Shown in pieces: positions 1 to 5,410 of a stretch of DNA of 5,552 nt. The notes below the pieces were generated by a model. That model saw only the letters and a list, made by a program, of their open reading frames with translations. It had not been told where the DNA came from and made no database searches. A program made the translations under genes and the position numbers. How positions within the stretch are numbered: position 1 is the stretch's first letter; every line of letters starts with the position of its first letter. Location of the stretch: assembly GCA_047627915.1 (NCBI GenBank), contig JBLHTZ010000093.1:1-5552 (forward strand). The letters run 5' to 3'. Source of the DNA: NORP294 sp047627915 (GTDB taxonomy: Bacteria; Bacteroidota; Bacteroidia; Flavobacteriales_E; Vicingaceae).

Positions 1-7
1 CGCTCAT
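1..7 (-). CDS. nusG: Probable start of nusG (transcription termination/antitermination factor), cut by window edge
   Basis: Only the first seven bases are present: an ATG at 7-5, a serine codon and one further base. The call rests on position. It lies 18 nt after the secE stop in the same direction, and secE is followed by nusG in nearly all bacteria. NusG binds RNA polymerase and couples it to ribosomes or to Rho. Nothing of the protein can be checked here, so this is inference from gene order. Confidence 0.5.
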
Positions 8-25
8 GTTTATCTCGTATCAGCC

Positions 26-217
26 TTAAATGATTTCGTAGATCTTTTCCATCAACGTACTAAAAGTAGTGTCCATCAAAAAAATAATCAGAGAAATGAT
101 AATCGAAGCAATCATAACTACAACACCACTACTTTGAAGTTCGCTCCAAGTTGGCCAGCTTACTTTATTGAGTAATTCGTCAGTTGATTCTTCTATGTAT
201 GTTCTTAACTTCGACAT
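26..217 (-). CDS. secE: Preprotein translocase subunit SecE
   Basis: SecE is the small membrane subunit of the SecYEG channel and clamps SecY in the inner membrane. The 63-aa product has the short single-span form usual outside the enterobacteria. An amphipathic N-terminal helix (about residues 3-18) is followed by the family's V-x-W-P motif at 19-22 (VSWP) and a hydrophobic segment at about 31-48. The frame stays open upstream to an ATG at 265, but that start would lie inside tRNA-Trp. The Met at 217 gives a normal SecE N-terminus and lies 17 nt past the tRNA end. The bases before it are A/T-rich with no Shine-Dalgarno. It is probably co-transcribed with tRNA-Trp and nusG. Confidence 0.93.
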   Translation of the reverse strand: MSKLRTYIEESTDELLNKVSWPTWSELQSSGVVVMIASIIISLIIFLMDTTFSTLMEKIYEII

Positions 218-234
218 AATTTTATTATTCTCTG

Positions 235-307
235 CACGGGTGGAGAGACTCGAACTCCCAGCCAATGGTTTTGGAGACCACTACTCTACCAATTGAGCTA
301 CACCCGT
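235..307 (-). tRNA. tRNA-Trp (anticodon CCA)
   Basis: The reverse strand folds as a full cloverleaf: acceptor arms ACGGGTG and CACCCGT pair over all seven positions, the D arm is GCTC/GAGT, the anticodon loop is CTCCAAA with CCA at 274-272, and the T loop is TTCGAGT. The discriminator is G, as bacterial Trp tRNAs need. The 3' CCA is not encoded; the bases after the discriminator read CAG. A Trp tRNA between tuf and secE is a recurrent bacterial arrangement. It lies 17 nt before secE, so the secE mRNA is probably released by tRNA 3'-end processing. Confidence 0.97.
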
Positions 308-322
308 AAATTTTAAAAGTCG

Positions 323-358
323 AGAAAAGGTGTTGACCTATTGACCAACACCTTTTCT
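323..358 (-). terminator. Hairpin after tuf, probable (perhaps leaky) terminator
   Basis: A perfect 13-bp inverted repeat (arms 323-335 and 346-358, 10-base loop) lies 20 nt past the tuf stop. Its GC core GGTGTTG/CAACACC is flanked by an A-rich arm and by TTTTCT, the form of an intrinsic terminator. The U tract is interrupted (TTTTCTCGACTTTT on the minus strand). Only 15 nt separate it from tRNA-Trp, too little for a separate promoter. It may therefore be a partial terminator, or a hairpin that protects the tuf mRNA 3' end. Confidence 0.65.
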
Positions 359-378
359 AACTTTATATTATTTATTGA

Positions 379-1566
379 TTACTCAATAATTTCTGTAACC
401 TGACCAGCTCCTACTGTTCTACCACCTTCTCTAATGGCAAACTGTAGTCCTTTGTTAATTGCAACTTTATTGATCAAATGAACAGTAATAGTTACGTTAT
501 CTCCAGGCATTACCATTTCTCTTCCTTCTTCTAAGAAGATTTCTCCTGTCACATCAGTCGTTCTAATGTAAAATTGAGGACGATATTTATTTTGGAATGG
601 AGTGTGACGTCCACCTTCTTCTTTTTTCAAGATATAAACCTCAGCTTTGAATTTAGTATGAGGAGTAATTGATCCTGGCTTAGCCATTACCATACCTCTA
701 CTAATTTGAGACTTTTCAATACCTCTTAACAATAAACCAACGTTATCACCTGCTTCACCTCTATCAAGAATTTTTCTAAACATCTCAACACCTGTAACAA
801 CAGACTTCAAGCCTTCAGCACCCATACCCATGATTTGTACTTCTTCGCCAGAATTAATCACACCAGTCTCAATTCTTCCGGTTGCAACCGTTCCTCTACC
901 TGTAATTGAGAATACATCTTCAATTGGCATTAAGAAAGGCTTTTCAGTTTCTCTTGGAGGAATTGGAATATAGCTATCAACAGCATCCATTAATTCCATT
1001 ACTTTATCTTCCCACTGAGCTTCTCCGTTCAATGCACCTAATGCAGAACCTGAGATAATTGGAGTATTGTCACCATCAAAATCATAGAATGATAATAATT
1101 CTCTAATTTCCATTTCAACTAATTCTAATAACTCTTCATCATCAACCATGTCAGCCTTGTTCATGAAAACAACGATTGTAGGAACTCCTACCTGACGAGC
1201 TAATAAAATGTGCTCTCTTGTTTGAGGCATTGGACCATCAGTAGAAGCTACTACCAAAATCGCTCCGTCCATTTGTGCAGCACCTGTAACCATATTCTTT
1301 ACGTAATCGGCGTGACCTGGACAATCAACGTGAGCGTAATGTCTAGTTTCTGTAGAGTACTCTACGTGAGAGGAGTTAATTGTAATACCTCTTTCTTTTT
1401 CTTCAGGAGCATTATCAATTTTATCAAACGCTACTGGCGCTGAGAATCCTTTTTTTGCCAAAACTGTAGTAATGGCAGCAGTTAATGTAGTCTTTCCGTG
1501 ATCAACGTGACCAATTGTACCAATGTTTAAATGTGGTTTAGACCGGTCAAAATTTTCTTTAGCCAT
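379..1566 (-). CDS. tuf: Elongation factor Tu
   Basis: EF-Tu is the cytoplasmic GTPase that carries aminoacyl-tRNA to the ribosomal A site. The 395-aa product is full length and intact. The GTPase domain shows G1 GHVDHGKT (19-26), the switch I segment ending RGITI with Thr62, G3 DCPGH (81-85) with the catalytic His85, G4 NKAD (136-139) and G5 SGSAL (171-175). Domains II and III follow, with the conserved GRGTVATGRIE segment near residue 223 and a standard C-terminus ending near GAGQVTEIIE. The ATG at 1566 gives the expected MAKENFDRSKPH start. It follows tRNA-Thr(GGU) after a 56-nt A/T-rich leader with no Shine-Dalgarno and no clear promoter, so it is probably co-transcribed with the four upstream tRNAs. 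A hairpin follows it. Confidence 0.99.
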   Translation of the reverse strand: MAKENFDRSKPHLNIGTIGHVDHGKTTLTAAITTVLAKKGFSAPVAFDKIDNAPEEKERGITINSSHVEYSTETRHYAHVDCPGHADYVKNMVTGAAQMDGAILVVASTDGPMPQTREHILLARQVGVPTIVVFMNKADMVDDEELLELVEMEIRELLSFYDFDGDNTPIISGSALGALNGEAQWEDKVMELMDAVDSYIPIPPRETEKPFLMPIEDVFSITGRGTVATGRIETGVINSGEEVQIMGMGAEGLKSVVTGVEMFRKILDRGEAGDNVGLLLRGIEKSQISRGMVMAKPGSITPHTKFKAEVYILKKEEGGRHTPFQNKYRPQFYIRTTDVTGEIFLEEGREMVMPGDNVTITVHLINKVAINKGLQFAIREGGRTVGAGQVTEIIE

Positions 1567-1622
1567 GACTTGTTGCTTTTATTTGTTATTATAATTAATT
1601 AATAGGTTCAATCTATATCTAG

Positions 1623-1694
1623 AGCCAATGAGGGGAATTGAACCCCTGACCTCTTCCTTACCAAGGAAACGCTCTACCTCTGAGCTACATCGGC
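1623..1694 (-). tRNA. tRNA-Thr (anticodon GGT)
   Basis: A full cloverleaf on the reverse strand: acceptor GCCGATG/CATTGGC with one G-T pair, D arm GCTC/GAGC, anticodon loop TTGGTAA with GGT at 1662-1660, T arm AGGGG/CCCCT with loop TTCAATT. The discriminator is T and no CCA is encoded. It reads ACC and ACT codons and complements the TGT isoacceptor at the head of the cluster. It is the last tRNA before tuf and matches the position of thrT in E. coli. Confidence 0.97.
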
Positions 1695-1728
1695 AATGAT
1701 GTAATATTTTTATCGATGAGAATAAAAG

Positions 1729-1802
1729 AGCGGGAAACCGGATTCGAACCGGCGACCCTCAGCTTGGAAGGCTGATGCTCTAGCCAGCTGAGCTACTCCC
1801 GC
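1729..1802 (-). tRNA. tRNA-Gly (anticodon TCC)
   Basis: A full cloverleaf on the reverse strand: acceptor GCGGGAG/TTCCCGC, D arm GCTC/GAGC, anticodon stem TCAGC/GCTGA around loop CTTCCAA with TCC at 1768-1766, and T arm GCCGG/CCGGT with loop TTCGAAT. The discriminator is T and no CCA is encoded. It reads GGA and GGG codons. Its position between Tyr and Thr(GGU) equals that of glyT in the E. coli tufB operon. Spacers of 34 and 32 nt separate it from its neighbours. Confidence 0.97.
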
Positions 1803-1834
1803 TTTTTAGATTCATCAATGTTTTCGAAAGAATG

Positions 1835-1916
1835 TGGGGGGAGCAGGATTCGAACCTGCGAAGACGTAGTCAACAGATTTACAGTCTGTCCTCGTTGGCC
1901 GCTTGAGTATCCCCCC
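1835..1916 (-). tRNA. tRNA-Tyr (anticodon GTA)
   Basis: A class II tRNA of 82 nt on the reverse strand. The acceptor GGGGGGA/TCCCCCC pairs throughout, the anticodon stem ACAGA/TCTGT holds loop CTGTAAA with GTA at 1882-1880, a long variable arm follows, and the T arm is GCAGG/CCTGC with loop TTCGAAT. The long variable arm together with GTA is the bacterial Tyr type. The discriminator is A and no CCA is encoded. It sits second in the cluster, like tyrU in E. coli. Confidence 0.97.
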
Positions 1917-1946
1917 AATTATTTCAAGTATTTTAAAGAACGTTTG

Positions 1947-2020
1947 AGCCGATGGAGGGATTCGAACCCCCGACCCGCTGATTACAAATCAGCTGCTCTG
2001 GCCAACTGAGCTACATCGGC
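1947..2020 (-). tRNA. tRNA-Thr (anticodon TGT)
   Basis: A full cloverleaf on the reverse strand: acceptor GCCGATG/CATCGGC fully paired, D arm GCTC/GAGC, anticodon stem GCTGA/TCAGC around loop TTTGTAA with TGT at 1986-1984, T arm GGGGG/CCCTC with loop TTCGAAT. The discriminator is T and no CCA is encoded. It reads ACA and ACG codons and is the first gene of the tRNA-tuf cluster. Its 5' acceptor half is identical to that of the GGT isoacceptor, so the two form a short repeat about 330 nt apart. Confidence 0.97.
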
Positions 2021-2029
2021 AAAAATTTC

Positions 2030-2068
2030 GACCTTTTCCTTGACTATAAAATAGCCCTGAAAAAGGTC
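2030..2068 (-). promoter_or_regulatory. Leader hairpin before the tRNA-tuf cluster
   Basis: Arms GACCTTTT (minus strand 2068-2061) and AAAAGGTC (2037-2030) pair over 8 bp. Inside the loop a second small inverted repeat, CTAT-TTT-ATAG (2054-2044), can form. The outer stem begins almost at the predicted transcription start. It ends 9 nt before tRNA-Thr and is followed by GAAATTTTT. It could be a 5' leader structure, or a weak terminator for RNA coming from hpf. Confidence 0.4.
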
Positions 2069-2070
2069 TG

Positions 2071-2078
2071 CAAATTTA
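2071..2078 (-). promoter_or_regulatory. Candidate promoter -7 box of the tRNA-tuf operon
   Basis: TAAATTTG, read on the minus strand from 2078 to 2071, matches the Bacteroidota -7 consensus TAnnTTTG exactly and is followed by CA, as is common in that class. No good TTG is seen at the usual -33 spacing; the upstream stretch is very A/T-rich. The predicted start, near 2064-2067, lies about 45 nt before tRNA-Thr(UGU). The 148-nt gap here is the natural place for the operon's promoter. Confidence 0.55.
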
Positions 2079-2168
2079 TGAAAGATTATAATATCCTAAA
2101 ATAATTTCTGAACTTTTTTTCAAAGTCTTTTTACTTAAGCGCTAAAGACCTTAAAGACAAGCTAAACA

Positions 2169-2474
2169 CTATCTCATTCTTTCTTTTTCTTTGTGTTTTT
2201 TAGCCTGTCTGCGCAGCGCTTCGGTTACTTCATCCGTAGCTGCTTCAAAATTTTTGGAAGTTTTCTTAGCAAATAGGTCATGTCCTGGCACAAATAAACG
2301 AATTTCTACTTCCTTGTTTTGCGTCTCATGGTTATTGTCCACTTTCAAGTATACATCAGCGCTAATAATTTTATCAAAAAATTGAGTCAACTTATTAATC
2401 TTCTCTTGTATGAAATCGATTAATTTTTGATCTGCATCGAAGTTGACTGATCTTACATTCAATTTTACGTTCAT
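2169..2474 (-). CDS. hpf: Ribosome hibernation-promoting factor, short HPF/RaiA type
   Basis: The 101-aa product fits the HPF/YfiA (RaiA) family, which binds the decoding centre of idle ribosomes, blocks mRNA and tRNA, and preserves ribosomes in stationary phase. It shows the family pattern: an N-terminal strand (NVKLNVRSVNF), a helix with a lysine-rich face (about 14-32), strands around DVYLKVD and VEIRLFVPG, and a second helix from about 73. It stops after a basic tail (RRQAKKHKEKERMR), so it lacks the C-terminal dimerisation domain of long HPF. The ATG at 2474 lies 12 nt past the xerC stop, so the two are probably one transcript. Whether it silences 70S ribosomes or supports 100S dimers cannot be told from sequence. 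Confidence 0.9.
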   Translation of the reverse strand: MNVKLNVRSVNFDADQKLIDFIQEKINKLTQFFDKIISADVYLKVDNNHETQNKEVEIRLFVPGHDLFAKKTSKNFEAATDEVTEALRRQAKKHKEKERMR

Positions 2475-2486
2475 AAATAGTTGGTT

Positions 2487-3359
2487 TTATGCCCTAGGAT
2501 GGGCTTGTTTGTATATGTTTTTCAATTTCTCAATCGTATTGTGCGTGTACACTTGTGTTGCAGACAAGTTCGCATGCCCCAATATTTCTTTAATTGTATT
2601 TAATTCAGCACCATTATTCAACATGTGTGTTGCGAAAGTGTGCCTCAGAACATGTGGACTTTTTTTAGTTGAAGTAGTTACTTGTCCAAGGTAGTAATTA
2701 ACCTTTCGATAAACAAACTTTGGATACATTTTTTTACCCAAATCAGTAAGCAATAAGTTAGACTCTACAGCCACTTTCTCTCTCTCAACTAAATAGCTTT
2801 TTATACTTTTAAATAGTGTTCCATGAATCGGAATAATTCTCTCTTTATTTCGTTTTCCTAGAACTTTTATTTGACTTTCACCGAGATTTAAATCTGATAA
2901 TTCAAGATTGATTAATTCGCTTAATCGAATTCCTGAAGAATACAACAAATCTAAAATCATTTTATCACGAATACCCTTGAATGAGTTTTCAAATTGAAAC
3001 TCATCTAGCAAACTATCCATTTCTACCTCTCTTACAAAATGAGGTAAGGGCATAGCAACTTTTGGAGAAATAAGCTTATCAGTTGGGTTGGATGAAATTC
3101 GCCCCTCTTTTAATAGAAACTTGTAGAAAGACTTCAAAGTAGAAATTTTCCTATTTACACTTTTATTTTGTATTCCTGTTTCCAACAGGTCTATCACCCA
3201 CGAGCGCAAACTTGAAGAGTTAGCTTGCAATACCTCAACTTCATATTGAATTTTAAGATACTGCTGTAATTGAGTTAAATCTGACTCATACGCTTTAATC
3301 GTATGCAGCGAATAGCGCCTATTCTTTTCGAGATGATTTAGAAACTCAATTATTGGCAT
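2487..3359 (-). CDS. xerC: Tyrosine recombinase XerC-like
   Basis: The 290-aa product is a full-length Xer-type tyrosine recombinase; with a partner such as XerD these resolve chromosome dimers at dif. An N-terminal core-binding SAM-like domain (about 1-85) carries the typical RRYSLHTIKAYESDL segment. The catalytic domain holds all active-site residues: Arg145 (GIRLSEL), Lys169 (LGKRNKER), His236 and Arg239 (HVLRH), His262 (LGHANL) and nucleophile Tyr271 (TQVYTH). Length and sequence fit housekeeping Xer rather than a phage integrase, though XerC versus XerD is not settled by sequence alone. The ATG at 3359 directly follows the T tract of the rpsU terminator, leaving no separate leader. The next in-frame Met is near residue 103, so this start is very likely right. 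hpf follows after 12 nt. Confidence 0.92.
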   Translation of the reverse strand: MPIIEFLNHLEKNRRYSLHTIKAYESDLTQLQQYLKIQYEVEVLQANSSSLRSWVIDLLETGIQNKSVNRKISTLKSFYKFLLKEGRISSNPTDKLISPKVAMPLPHFVREVEMDSLLDEFQFENSFKGIRDKMILDLLYSSGIRLSELINLELSDLNLGESQIKVLGKRNKERIIPIHGTLFKSIKSYLVEREKVAVESNLLLTDLGKKMYPKFVYRKVNYYLGQVTTSTKKSPHVLRHTFATHMLNNGAELNTIKEILGHANLSATQVYTHNTIEKLKNIYKQAHPRA

Positions 3360-3411
3360 AAAAAACCACGTTAAATACTATTGCAAGTTAGGCAATAGTA
3401 TTTAACGTGGT
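3360..3411 (-). terminator. Strong intrinsic terminator of rpsU, abutting xerC
   Basis: A perfect 20-bp inverted repeat (arms 3365-3384 and 3392-3411) encloses a 7-base loop. On the minus strand it is followed by an uninterrupted run of six T, counting the last stem base, which ends at the xerC ATG. The other strand has no T run after the stem, so it acts on leftward transcription, ending rpsU mRNA about 30 nt past its stop codon. Confidence 0.88.
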
Positions 3412-3430
3412 GCTATAATTAAAGGTAAAA

Positions 3431-3448
3431 AAGCTTAAAATTAAGCTT
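3431..3448 (-). terminator. Small palindrome over the rpsU stop codon, possible weak terminator
   Basis: AAGCTTAA and TTAAGCTT form a near-perfect palindrome that spans the rpsU stop codon and is followed on the minus strand by TTTT. The stem has only two GC pairs and a very tight loop, so on its own it would be weak. It may add to the long terminator 20 nt downstream. Confidence 0.3.
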
Positions 3449-3635
3449 CCTCTTCCCTTTGCATTTTTTCTACGTAGATCGCTTTCTTTATCTGCTCTCT
3501 TCTAATGATTGACGGTTTATCAAACTGTTGTCTGGCTCTTAATTGCCTTACAGTTCCAGTTCTTTCAAACTTCTTCTTGAACTTTTTTAATGCTCTTTCT
3601 ATGTTCTCGCCTTCTTTTACAGGTACTATTAGCAT
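3441..3635 (-). CDS. rpsU: Small ribosomal subunit protein bS21
   Basis: The 64-aa product is a full-length, very basic bS21. It shows the N-terminal IVPVKEGENIERALKKFKKKFERTG block (about 3-27), the arginine-rich VRQLRARQQF segment (29-38), the PSIIRREQIKKAI helix, and a short acidic tail. bS21 sits on the 30S platform next to the 16S rRNA 3' end; in the Flavobacterium johnsoniae ribosome it helps bury the anti-Shine-Dalgarno. It has its own candidate promoter 24 nt upstream and a strong terminator downstream, so it may be largely monocistronic. The region before its ATG reads AATTAAGACGC and has no GGAGG-like sequence, unlike rpsU of many Flavobacteriia. Confidence 0.96.
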   Translation of the reverse strand: MLIVPVKEGENIERALKKFKKKFERTGTVRQLRARQQFDKPSIIRREQIKKAIYVEKMQREEEA

Positions 3636-3658
3636 GCGTCTTAATTTTTATTGGTGTA

Positions 3659-3666
3659 CAAAAGTA
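3659..3666 (-). promoter_or_regulatory. Candidate promoter -7 box of rpsU
   Basis: TACTTTTG, read on the minus strand from 3666 to 3659 and followed by TAC, matches the Bacteroidota -7 consensus TAnnTTTG. The upstream stretch to the acyl-CoA dehydrogenase stop is almost pure A/T and has no clear TTG at -33. Transcription would start near 3652-3655, giving rpsU a leader of about 18 nt. Confidence 0.6.
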
Positions 3667-3687
3667 ATACTTTTTATTAAATTATAA

Positions 3688-4830
3688 TTAGCTTTTTAAA
3701 ATATCTCTCGATATTACTAGTTTTTGAATCTCAGAGGTTCCTTCACCTATTGTACAAAGCTTTGCATCTCTGTAATACTTCTCTACAGGGAACTCTTTTG
3801 TGTATCCGTAACCTCCAAATATTTGAACCGCCTCGTTAGCAACTGCAACACAAACTTCAGATGCTTTATACTTCGCAATAGCTGATTCTTTTGTCATCTT
3901 CTGTCCTTTGTTCTTCATATCTGCCGCTTGATGCGTCAACAACTCTGATGCTTCAATATCGGTAGCCATATCTGCTAATTTAAATGCAATCGCTTGAAAA
4001 TTGGAAATGGCTTGACCAAACTGATGTCTTTCCTGCGCATATTTCTTAGCAGCTAGATATGCACCCTTAGCTATACCTAATGACAGCGCAGCGATTGAAA
4101 TCCTGCCTCCATCTAATACTTTCATTGATTGCGGAAACCCGTCTCCAATTTTACCCAGCAAGTTTTCTTTAGGAATTCGACAGTCGCTAAAAATTAACTC
4201 CGCAGTTTCAGAAGCTCTCATTCCCAACTTGTCTTCTTTTTTCCCTGAAGTAAATCCGAGAGTACCTTTCTCTACTATAAACGCAGACATTCCATGAGAG
4301 TCTCCTTTTTCTCCAGTTCGAGCAATAACTACAGCAATGTCTCCAGAAACAGCATGAGTTATAAAGTTTTTAGCCCCATTTAAAACGTAAAAATTTCCAT
4401 CTTCAACCGCTGTAGTATTCATCCCTCCTGCATCTGATCCGGTATTGTGCTCCGTTAAGCCCCATGCTCCAATATGCTCTGCCGTTGCTAATTTCGGTAG
4501 ATATTTCTTCTTTTGCTCTTCATTACCAAAAGCTAAAATATGACCGGTACACAAAGAATTATGAGCCGCTACCGACAGACCGATAGACCCGCAGACTTTT
4601 GCAATTTCAGTTATTACAGTTATGTATTCGTGATAACCAAATCCTGAACCTCCGTATTCTGTTGGAACTAAAACGCCCATCATTCCTAACTCTCCCAGTT
4701 GCTTAAATATATGGACTGGAAACTCTTGTGACTCATCCCATTTCATTAGGTCTGGCCTGATGTGTTTCTCGGCAAAATCTCTTGCCATTTGAGCGATTAA
4801 GGTTTGGTTTTCAGTGTAATTAAAATCCAT
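3688..4830 (-). CDS. Acyl-CoA dehydrogenase (short-chain/butyryl type)
   Basis: This FAD enzyme oxidises acyl-CoA thioesters to trans-2-enoyl-CoA, passing electrons to electron-transfer flavoprotein, in fatty-acid or branched amino-acid breakdown. The 380-aa product has the normal length and all three domains: an N-terminal helical domain (about 6-117), a middle beta domain starting at WGLTEHNTGSD (123-133, the first family signature, with His where many members have Pro), and a C-terminal helical domain with RHQFGQAISNFQ (268-279), GGYGYTKEFPVEKYYRDAK (339-357) and the catalytic base Glu363 in IGEGTSEIQ. The Glu position is that of short- and medium-chain enzymes rather than the isovaleryl type; the exact substrate is not evident. 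The ATG lies 2 nt past the apt stop, so translation may be coupled. Confidence 0.93.
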   Translation of the reverse strand: MDFNYTENQTLIAQMARDFAEKHIRPDLMKWDESQEFPVHIFKQLGELGMMGVLVPTEYGGSGFGYHEYITVITEIAKVCGSIGLSVAAHNSLCTGHILAFGNEEQKKKYLPKLATAEHIGAWGLTEHNTGSDAGGMNTTAVEDGNFYVLNGAKNFITHAVSGDIAVVIARTGEKGDSHGMSAFIVEKGTLGFTSGKKEDKLGMRASETAELIFSDCRIPKENLLGKIGDGFPQSMKVLDGGRISIAALSLGIAKGAYLAAKKYAQERHQFGQAISNFQAIAFKLADMATDIEASELLTHQAADMKNKGQKMTKESAIAKYKASEVCVAVANEAVQIFGGYGYTKEFPVEKYYRDAKLCTIGEGTSEIQKLVISRDILKS

Positions 4831-4832
4831 AA

Positions 4833-5360
4833 TTAATAATTGACTAATCCTGTTATGTTATTGTTGTATGTAGAAAGTACCTCAACTCCATCTAAGAAGT
4901 CAAGTATCACTAAAAATGAAAAACCAGCAACATGTGCTTTTTGTTTAAGAATAATTTCAGCTGCTGCGGCGGCAGTTCCGCCAGTAGCTAATAAATCATC
5001 ATGAATGAAAATATTAGCTCCTTCTTTTATTGCATCCGCATGAACTTCAATTTCTGCCGAACCATATTCCAAATCATACTGGAAAGATACGGTTTTGTAA
5101 GGCAGTTTCCCTTTTTTTCGAACTGGAATGAACGGAATCCTTAGCTCCTGAGCAATCATTGGGCCCCAAAAGAACCCACGACTCTCTACTCCCATAATGG
5201 CATCCACCTTAATGCCATTCATTTGTCGAACAAACTCTTTTGTGATAGCAGATGTAAGTTCCGGATTTTCTAAAATAGGAGTTATGTCTTTGAAAGTAAT
5301 CCCTTCTTTGGGGAAGTCTTTTACCTCGCGAATCGAGGCTTTAATTTGTTCTTGAATCAT
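4833..5360 (-). CDS. apt: Adenine phosphoribosyltransferase
   Basis: APRT makes AMP and pyrophosphate from adenine and PRPP in purine salvage, in the cytoplasm, usually as a dimer. The 175-aa product has the family's usual length. Visible features are the N-terminal REVKDFPKEGITFKDITP block (11-28), VESRGF (58-63), the flexible-loop RKKGKLP (81-87), and the PRPP-binding motif HDDLLATGGT (120-129), in which His120 replaces the more common Val or Ile before the Asp pair. The ATG at 5360 gives a typical N-terminus. It is 50 nt past the preceding gene, and I see no convincing promoter in that gap. The acyl-CoA dehydrogenase starts 2 nt after its stop. Confidence 0.95.
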   Translation of the reverse strand: MIQEQIKASIREVKDFPKEGITFKDITPILENPELTSAITKEFVRQMNGIKVDAIMGVESRGFFWGPMIAQELRIPFIPVRKKGKLPYKTVSFQYDLEYGSAEIEVHADAIKEGANIFIHDDLLATGGTAAAAAEIILKQKAHVAGFSFLVILDFLDGVEVLSTYNNNITGLVNY

Positions 5361-5410
5361 GCTAAATAATCATTTTTAAGCGAGTGCAAAAAAACGAAAA
5401 TTAAGCCAAT

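Noticed and set aside
218..265. Upstream extension of secE to an ATG at 265
   Set aside because: It would read through the 3' part of tRNA-Trp, and the added residues do not resemble SecE. The Met at 217 gives a normal protein.
1210..1443. Plus-strand open frame of 77 codons inside tuf
   Set aside because: It is antisense to the highly conserved EF-Tu GTPase domain and has no protein-like features; it exists because of tuf codon use.
1818..2009. Plus-strand open frame of 63 codons
   Set aside because: It runs antisense across tRNA-Gly's flank, tRNA-Tyr and most of tRNA-Thr; its residues are translated tRNA sequence.
1623..2020. Repeated GCCGATGTAGCTCAG-like segments as a repeat array
   Set aside because: There are only two copies, and they are the 5' halves of the two threonine tRNAs.
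2191..2694. Two plus-strand open frames over hpf and the xerC end
   Set aside because: Both are antisense to well-supported genes, rich in Cys and Phe, and lack any recognisable domain.
1623..3359. A tyrosine recombinase near tRNA genes as a sign of an integrated element
   Set aside because: The protein is a housekeeping Xer type, the tRNAs are intact with no partial 3' copies as attachment sites, and all neighbours are core genes.
3505..3687. Plus-strand open frame of 60 codons over rpsU
   Set aside because: It is antisense to the bS21 gene and its promoter region and has no family resemblance.
5387..5410. Possible promoter before apt (TTG followed by a TTTG-ending stretch)
   Set aside because: The spacing is only 12 nt and the -7 box lacks its TA, so it does not fit the Bacteroidota consensus.
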